NCBI GenBank assembly: GCA_026014605.1
Contig: JAOZIC010000209.1
Span: 7,992 to 17,517, forward strand
Length of the DNA stretch: 9,526 bases
Source: Candidatus Bathyarchaeota archaeon
GTDB taxonomy: Archaea > Thermoproteota > Bathyarchaeia > Bathyarchaeales > Bathyarchaeaceae
Direction: 5' to 3'
Both the position numbers and the translations under genes were made by a program. The notes beneath the pieces are model-generated. The model saw nothing but the letters and a program-made list of their open reading frames with translations, had not been told where the DNA came from and did not search any database. Below are positions 6,008 through 9,526 of the stretch, one piece after another. How positions within the stretch are numbered: position 1 is the stretch's first letter; each line of letters opens with the position of its first letter.

Positions 6008-7741
6008 TTAGCCTTCAAGAGCATTTTCTGAAGTTCGCACATAAACATTAGCAAATTTCTTTACAAGGTCACGTTGGTCATACACCGCAGCGTTCCTTCT
6101 GAAGAAGTTTTGCATCCGGTCAGTTTCAAATCCTACGCCAATCACCATTATGCCTTTTCGTTCCAGTGCAGTAATGCTCTCTGACAGGGCAAGGGGTATT
6201 CCTTTGTATCCGTATGGCCACCCGTCTGAAAGAACTACTACGAATTTTTGTTCATCGAATCTTTCGGCAAGCAGTTCTCCTGCAACATGAAGAGCATCAG
6301 GCATATACGTCAAACCGCCAAACTTTAGCCCTCCAATTCTTGCGCGTACTCGACGTGAATACGCTTCCGACGCATACTTCAGGACATGAAGTTGATCACT
6401 AAAAGCAATGAACGACCACGAAGCATGGTCTTTAAGCAGCTCATTTGCAGCTTCTGCTACACAAATTGCTAAAGCTCTGCCGTATTCTCCTTTGACTCTC
6501 ATGCTTGCGCTTGCATCTAAAACTATGCTCCATGCGTAGCTACTTTTCAGGTACTCGTCAAGTTTGAAGATATCCTGTCTTGGTGTTCCTGAAGTCATCA
6601 TTTGTACAACAGCAGGCATGTCCATTTCTCCGTATAATTTGCCTGCATCTTCATCTAGAGCGTCTTGAGCTTGACACAGTGTGTTTAGTAATCTGCGGAT
6701 TGTTCCCCTGACAATCTCTTTTGCGCGCAGATATGTAGTGTAGTCTTCTTTGGGGAAACTAGTTGATTTGAACCGTGTCCAAGCTACGGCATTCTCAAGC
6801 TTTGAAAGCATTCTTTTCTCGCGGTCGTCCTGTGTCAACCAAGTGTTGAATGCTTGGGACGCTTCAACGTTTGTTTCTTTTCTCCAGCATGATTCAATAG
6901 AATCTTCAGATGGTATGGTTCCACCCAGAGTTTCCAGAGATTTTCTGAATGTTTGTTCCATCTCAAAGTCTGATGGCATACCAGTTTTGGACAAGATTGT
7001 GCAAGAACCGTTATACTCAGTATATGGCAACGATGGTGCTTCCAAAATTGGACCATAGTTTTCCAAAGTTTGAGTTATGTCATTAGCAGTGTTAATCATT
7101 GCTTCGCCAAAATCGGTACCTTCCATTGCCAGCGCCATCATGATTTCGTCTTTTAACGTAGTTGCCTTCGTGGTAATCTCGTTCACGGCTTGTTCTTCTT
7201 CTGAGTTAAGAGTTCCCTTAATTGTACCTATGTTGACTTTGGAGATCAACGCAGTCATTATTCGGGTTGCTGGATTGAAAATTTTGTTAACTGGCCTAAG
7301 CCTAGAGTATGCCAACGAGTTTGCATATGCAATGTCTGCAAACTTATCGGGATACCACGCTGCAAGATACGAGTTAACATAAATGTCGTTGACAAATGAA
7401 TTCACGAAACGGTCAAGAATTGAAACTCGCTTTGGTTTTCCCAGTTTTTTTCCTGTTTGAGGCATCAACGTATGCGTTGTGAGGTGATAAACGCATGCTC
7501 GAAACAAGCGTCCAACTCTTGCCTTACCGTCATCGTCTACTAAAAAATTGTACCCCAAAAAAGCCATTGATTTTTCTTCAGTTTCCTCATTTACAGATAC
7601 AACAGGCAGAGGCACAGTTACATCGAATCCCGCGCTAGTTTGGGTAAGAGTCGGCTGATTAAGCATGGTTTCTATACTGATTCCAGTCTTCATGTTGTCC
7701 TTCTGAAGAGATATAGACCAAGCATAATCAAGGAAACCCAT
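6008..7741 (-). CDS. VWA-domain protein, NorD/CbbO-like partner of AAA+ ATPase
   Basis: A 577-residue protein with a C-terminal von Willebrand factor A domain (about 403-570). All metal-ion-dependent adhesion site elements are visible: VLDASASM (DxSxS at 409-413), GGLTYMPDA (Thr 478) and VVLSDGWPYG (Asp 506). The N-terminal 400 residues are mostly helical with no catalytic motif, as in NorD and CbbO, where they contact the AAA+ partner or client. There is no signal peptide or membrane helix. In known pairs the VWA protein uses its metal site to dock an acidic residue of the target while the AAA+ ring supplies force. It lies 26 nt behind the AAA+ gene on the same strand, so both are very likely one operon. 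The ATG at 7741 has a weak GGTTGAG upstream; an internal ATG at 7693 preceded by AGAAGGA is a credible alternative that removes 16 residues. CobT-like chelatase function is possible but no other chelatase gene is nearby. Confidence 0.87.
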   Translation of the reverse strand: MGFLDYAWSISLQKDNMKTGISIETMLNQPTLTQTSAGFDVTVPLPVVSVNEETEEKSMAFLGYNFLVDDDGKARVGRLFRACVYHLTTHTLMPQTGKKLGKPKRVSILDRFVNSFVNDIYVNSYLAAWYPDKFADIAYANSLAYSRLRPVNKIFNPATRIMTALISKVNIGTIKGTLNSEEEQAVNEITTKATTLKDEIMMALAMEGTDFGEAMINTANDITQTLENYGPILEAPSLPYTEYNGSCTILSKTGMPSDFEMEQTFRKSLETLGGTIPSEDSIESCWRKETNVEASQAFNTWLTQDDREKRMLSKLENAVAWTRFKSTSFPKEDYTTYLRAKEIVRGTIRRLLNTLCQAQDALDEDAGKLYGEMDMPAVVQMMTSGTPRQDIFKLDEYLKSSYAWSIVLDASASMRVKGEYGRALAICVAEAANELLKDHASWSFIAFSDQLHVLKYASEAYSRRVRARIGGLKFGGLTYMPDALHVAGELLAERFDEQKFVVVLSDGWPYGYKGIPLALSESITALERKGIMVIGVGFETDRMQNFFRRNAAVYDQRDLVKKFANVYVRTSENALEG

Positions 7742-7767
7742 AGACTCAACCGCAGCAAATTTTTATC

Positions 7768-8793
7768 TCATTGTGGCGGTGGAAACACCGATTCTACAAT
7801 TCTCCTAACGTCATCTTGCACCTCAGTGTTGTCACTTGTCAGCGCAATTATTGTTTCTTCTGCAGCAACGTTGGGAGTATTACCGTCGTAAACGAGGGTC
7901 GCCCAGTTTATCAAGTCACCAAGTGACGGCCCATATGGTATATCCCCTGCTTTGTATTGTCTTCGTAACTCAGCGCCCACCTGTATAATCTTGTAGCCAA
8001 TATCTTCGCTAACTTGGGCTCGTTTTCTGAGCAATTCTACTTCGTTGGGTGAAATCTGTTCGCCGACGCTTGTGTAATCAAAGTTTATCCACACCGCCAT
8101 TCGGCGCCTCATGGCCGCGTTTAGTGGCTTGGTTCCAGAGAACTCGGATGAGTGGGGGTTCATGCTGATTATCATGTAACCGTATTTGTGTCTGTGTACA
8201 CATTCGTTGTCTTTTTCGTTAAGTACAAGATGACCTCGAGTGTCGAGAACTGGGTTAAGCCTAGTGGCTACGTCCTGTTTCATCATGTTGGCTTCGTCGA
8301 GATACATTATTCCGCCACTTCTTAGCCATCGGGTGACCAGCCCGTCGATCCAGTTTTCTTTTCCAAGGCCAATGAAACGTCCAATTAGGTCGTATGAAGA
8401 TGTTTGGAGACCACAGTTGACTTCATAAACTGGTAAACCACACAGCTCCGCGACAAGGTAGACTATGTGGGTTTTTCCTGTTCCTGATGGACCGATTAGG
8501 GAGCACTGTTTGAAGTAGTAAAGTGCTCGGACGATACGTTCTACGAATTTGTTTCCGCTGTCAATGTAGTATGGTGTGCCTTTTGGTATCATTTCATCCA
8601 TATGCGCAAAACTGTATCCTGCGTGTAGGTCGTATCTTTGGATTTCGTATTTGTCATAAAGTGGACATTGGGACATTGGGCGTTCTTTGTCAAGGGTTAC
8701 TTTGATTTTGCCTTTTTCGGTGCGGGCAGAAGATTCCAGCTTCATTCGGCTTTTTTCTGCTTCATCTCTTAAACCTTGATGCCCGTAGCTCAA
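7768..8793 (-). CDS. MoxR/NorQ/CobS-like AAA+ ATPase
   Basis: A 341-residue AAA+ ATPase of the AAA_5 (MoxR-like) group that includes NorQ, CbbQ, CobS and GvpN. Walker A is GPSGTGKT (101-108), Walker B GGIMYLDEAN (160-169), sensor 1 lies in IISMNPHSSE (Asn 212), and the arginine cluster AAMRRRM (226-232) is the arginine-finger region. The segment SYDLIGRFIG between Walker A and B is typical of this group. About 75 residues precede the ATPase core, the first 40 charged and probably flexible. It should assemble as a hexamer and remodel a client using ATP, with the VWA protein encoded next as adaptor. The TTG start at 8793 is supported by GGGTGGATC four bases upstream and a TATA-like ACTTATATC about 25 bp before the expected transcription start; the later ATG (residue 17) has no such support. 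CobS-like or gas-vesicle GvpN-like roles are less likely because no matching neighbours are seen. Confidence 0.9.
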   Translation of the reverse strand: MSYGHQGLRDEAEKSRMKLESSARTEKGKIKVTLDKERPMSQCPLYDKYEIQRYDLHAGYSFAHMDEMIPKGTPYYIDSGNKFVERIVRALYYFKQCSLIGPSGTGKTHIVYLVAELCGLPVYEVNCGLQTSSYDLIGRFIGLGKENWIDGLVTRWLRSGGIMYLDEANMMKQDVATRLNPVLDTRGHLVLNEKDNECVHRHKYGYMIISMNPHSSEFSGTKPLNAAMRRRMAVWINFDYTSVGEQISPNEVELLRKRAQVSEDIGYKIIQVGAELRRQYKAGDIPYGPSLGDLINWATLVYDGNTPNVAAEETIIALTSDNTEVQDDVRRIVESVFPPPQ

Positions 8794-8830
8794 AATAGAT
8801 CCACCCTTAAAAAAAGTGGTTGTGGGAAAG

Positions 8831-8862
8831 GATATAAGTATTGCGTCTTAAGACTTAATATG
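8831..8862. promoter_or_regulatory. Divergent promoters sharing a 10-bp palindrome
   Basis: The minus-strand TATA-like ACTTATATC (8831-8839) predicts transcription of the AAA+ gene from about 8810, leaving a leader of about 17 nt with a good ribosome binding site. The plus-strand TATA-like CTTAATATG (8854-8862) predicts a start near 8884 for the next coiled-coil gene. Between them is the perfect palindrome GTCTTAAGAC (8845-8854), extended by TATT and AATA after two mismatched positions on each side. The geometry suits one regulator controlling both directions; the regulator is unknown. Confidence 0.5.
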
Positions 8863-8884
8863 CTTTCTGGGCATGATAAATAAC

Positions 8885-8988
8885 TAACAAAAGAACAAAC
8901 GCACATAACAAAATATGTGTGTCACAAAAACAAACACACAACTGCTTAAACAAAATAAACAGCGAAAAACAAAGAAGGGAACCCCGAA
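8885..8988 (+). promoter_or_regulatory. A/C-rich 5' leader with overlapping inverted repeats
   Basis: A G-poor stretch made mostly of A and C precedes the last gene. CACATA (8902-8907) can pair with TATGTG (8914-8919), or TGTGTGT (8916-8922) with ACACACA (8934-8940); these exclude each other. A second TATA-like CTTAAAC is at 8944-8950, so a shorter leader is also possible. The ribosome binding site is probably GAAGGGA (8974-8980), eight bases from the ATG. Biased composition alone could create these repeats. Confidence 0.3.
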
Positions 8989-9525
8989 ATGAGCCAGAGC
9001 GCAGAGCAAGCACCAGCCGAAAACCAAGAAACAAAACCGCAAGAAGCAAAACCCAAAACAGTTCAGCCACCGCCAAAATCGCCACAGGTCAGCCAAGATG
9101 AACTTATTGCTTCAATGAAAAGCTTACAAGATGATGTTGGACAGATTTCGGAACTTAAATCTGAAGAAAAACGGGTTGTAGACGTGTTTTTTGAGTCGTT
9201 CTTACAATTGATGAAGCCTTTGGCAAAAACAATATCGGTGTCTCCAAGCGCATTTCCTGATGAATTAGGGAATGTGAAGCAAGCAAATGTTGACCCTAAA
9301 GGAAACCTTATGATCATGTATCCTGGGGGGCAGGTGGAGATAAGGAACCTTAACGAAAGAAAAGAGCGCGATTTGATGATTTGTGTCATGAAAGATGTTA
9401 TGCCAAAGTTCAAGCAACTGACCAGTAACCAAAGGCGAGAGATTGAAAACCGGATGAAGTTTCTGTCTTCGGTTACTCAAGAGATACAGAAAATATCCAA
9501 AGCATTTGCAGACGCTGAAGATTAA
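8989..9525 (+). CDS. Coiled-coil protein divergent from AAA+/VWA operon, unknown function
   Basis: A complete 178-residue protein, ending one base before the window edge, of no recognised family. It begins with a disordered Gln/Pro/Lys/Glu-rich tail (residues 1-35, ending in QPPPKSPQ), then an amphipathic helix (about 36-62, ELIASMKSLQDDVGQISELK), a helix with aromatic residues (VVDVFFESFLQLMKPLAK), a short beta-like central part (DPKGNLMIMYPGGQVEIRNL) and a long C-terminal helical region (about 125-178, including KQLTSNQRREIENRMKFL). No signal peptide, membrane helix or cysteine-rich motif is seen apart from a single Cys, so it is likely cytoplasmic and probably oligomeric. It shares the divergent promoter region with the AAA+ gene, so co-regulation and a role as client or adaptor of the AAA+/VWA pair is a reasonable inference. 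ATG start chosen for GAAGGGA at eight bases. Confidence 0.7.
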   Translation: MSQSAEQAPAENQETKPQEAKPKTVQPPPKSPQVSQDELIASMKSLQDDVGQISELKSEEKRVVDVFFESFLQLMKPLAKTISVSPSAFPDELGNVKQANVDPKGNLMIMYPGGQVEIRNLNERKERDLMICVMKDVMPKFKQLTSNQRREIENRMKFLSSVTQEIQKISKAFADAED

Positions 9526-9526
9526 G

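Noticed and set aside
6008..8793. Cobaltochelatase CobS/CobT or gas vesicle GvpN system
   Set aside because: The AAA+ fold and VWA domain are compatible, but no CobN-like subunit or gas vesicle structural gene is in the window, so the specific name is not justified.
8916..8940. CA/TG-rich repeats as a CRISPR-like or tandem array
   Set aside because: Only short, imperfect CA runs are present; there are no regularly spaced repeats or spacers.
8855..9085. Minus-strand hydrophobic ORFs rich in Phe, Leu and Cys
   Set aside because: They are the complement of an A/C-rich leader and a Pro/Gln/Lys-rich coding region, which makes false membrane-protein-like translations.

Overview
The window looks archaeal, most likely a mesophilic member of the Thermoproteota such as a Bathyarchaeia-type lineage; the lineage is an inference from style, not a search result. 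The main reasons are a TrmB-type regulator, a pilin-like surface protein with a positively charged N-terminus directly before a hydrophobic helix, archaeal TATA-like boxes about 25 bp upstream of likely transcription starts, GGTG-type ribosome binding sites, TTG and GTG starts, and short compact intergenic gaps. The DNA is moderately AT-rich. No tRNA, rRNA, CRISPR array, transposase or integrase was recognised.

Region 1 (1-3545) is a cell-surface and glycan block. A pilin-like secreted protein, cut by the left edge, runs on the plus strand and carries nine N-glycosylation sequons. It converges on a minus-strand operon read from right to left: a small unknown ORF (67 aa), a GT2 glycosyltransferase, a radical SAM/SPASM enzyme, and a second GT2 glycosyltransferase. 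Gaps and overlaps are tight (ATGA overlap, 19 nt, about 23 nt overlap), so they are probably co-transcribed. The likely product is a modified surface glycan or glycoprotein.

Region 2 (3546-5295) holds a TrmB-family regulator on the minus strand, a 307-bp divergent intergenic region rich in palindromes, and a four-helix membrane protein of unknown role on the plus strand.

Region 3 (5296-9526) is the most unusual part. A MoxR/NorQ/CobS-like AAA+ ATPase and a NorD/CbbO-like von Willebrand A protein form a two-gene minus-strand operon. It is bracketed by two plus-strand genes for unrelated, charged, coiled-coil-rich small proteins of 178 aa each. One converges on the VWA gene. The other diverges from the AAA+ gene across a shared promoter region with a perfect 10-bp palindrome lying between two opposed TATA-like boxes. 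In known systems such AAA+/VWA pairs remodel or activate a partner enzyme (Rubisco, nitric oxide reductase, cobaltochelatase), but none of those targets is present here, so the client is unknown and the flanking small proteins are candidate partners.
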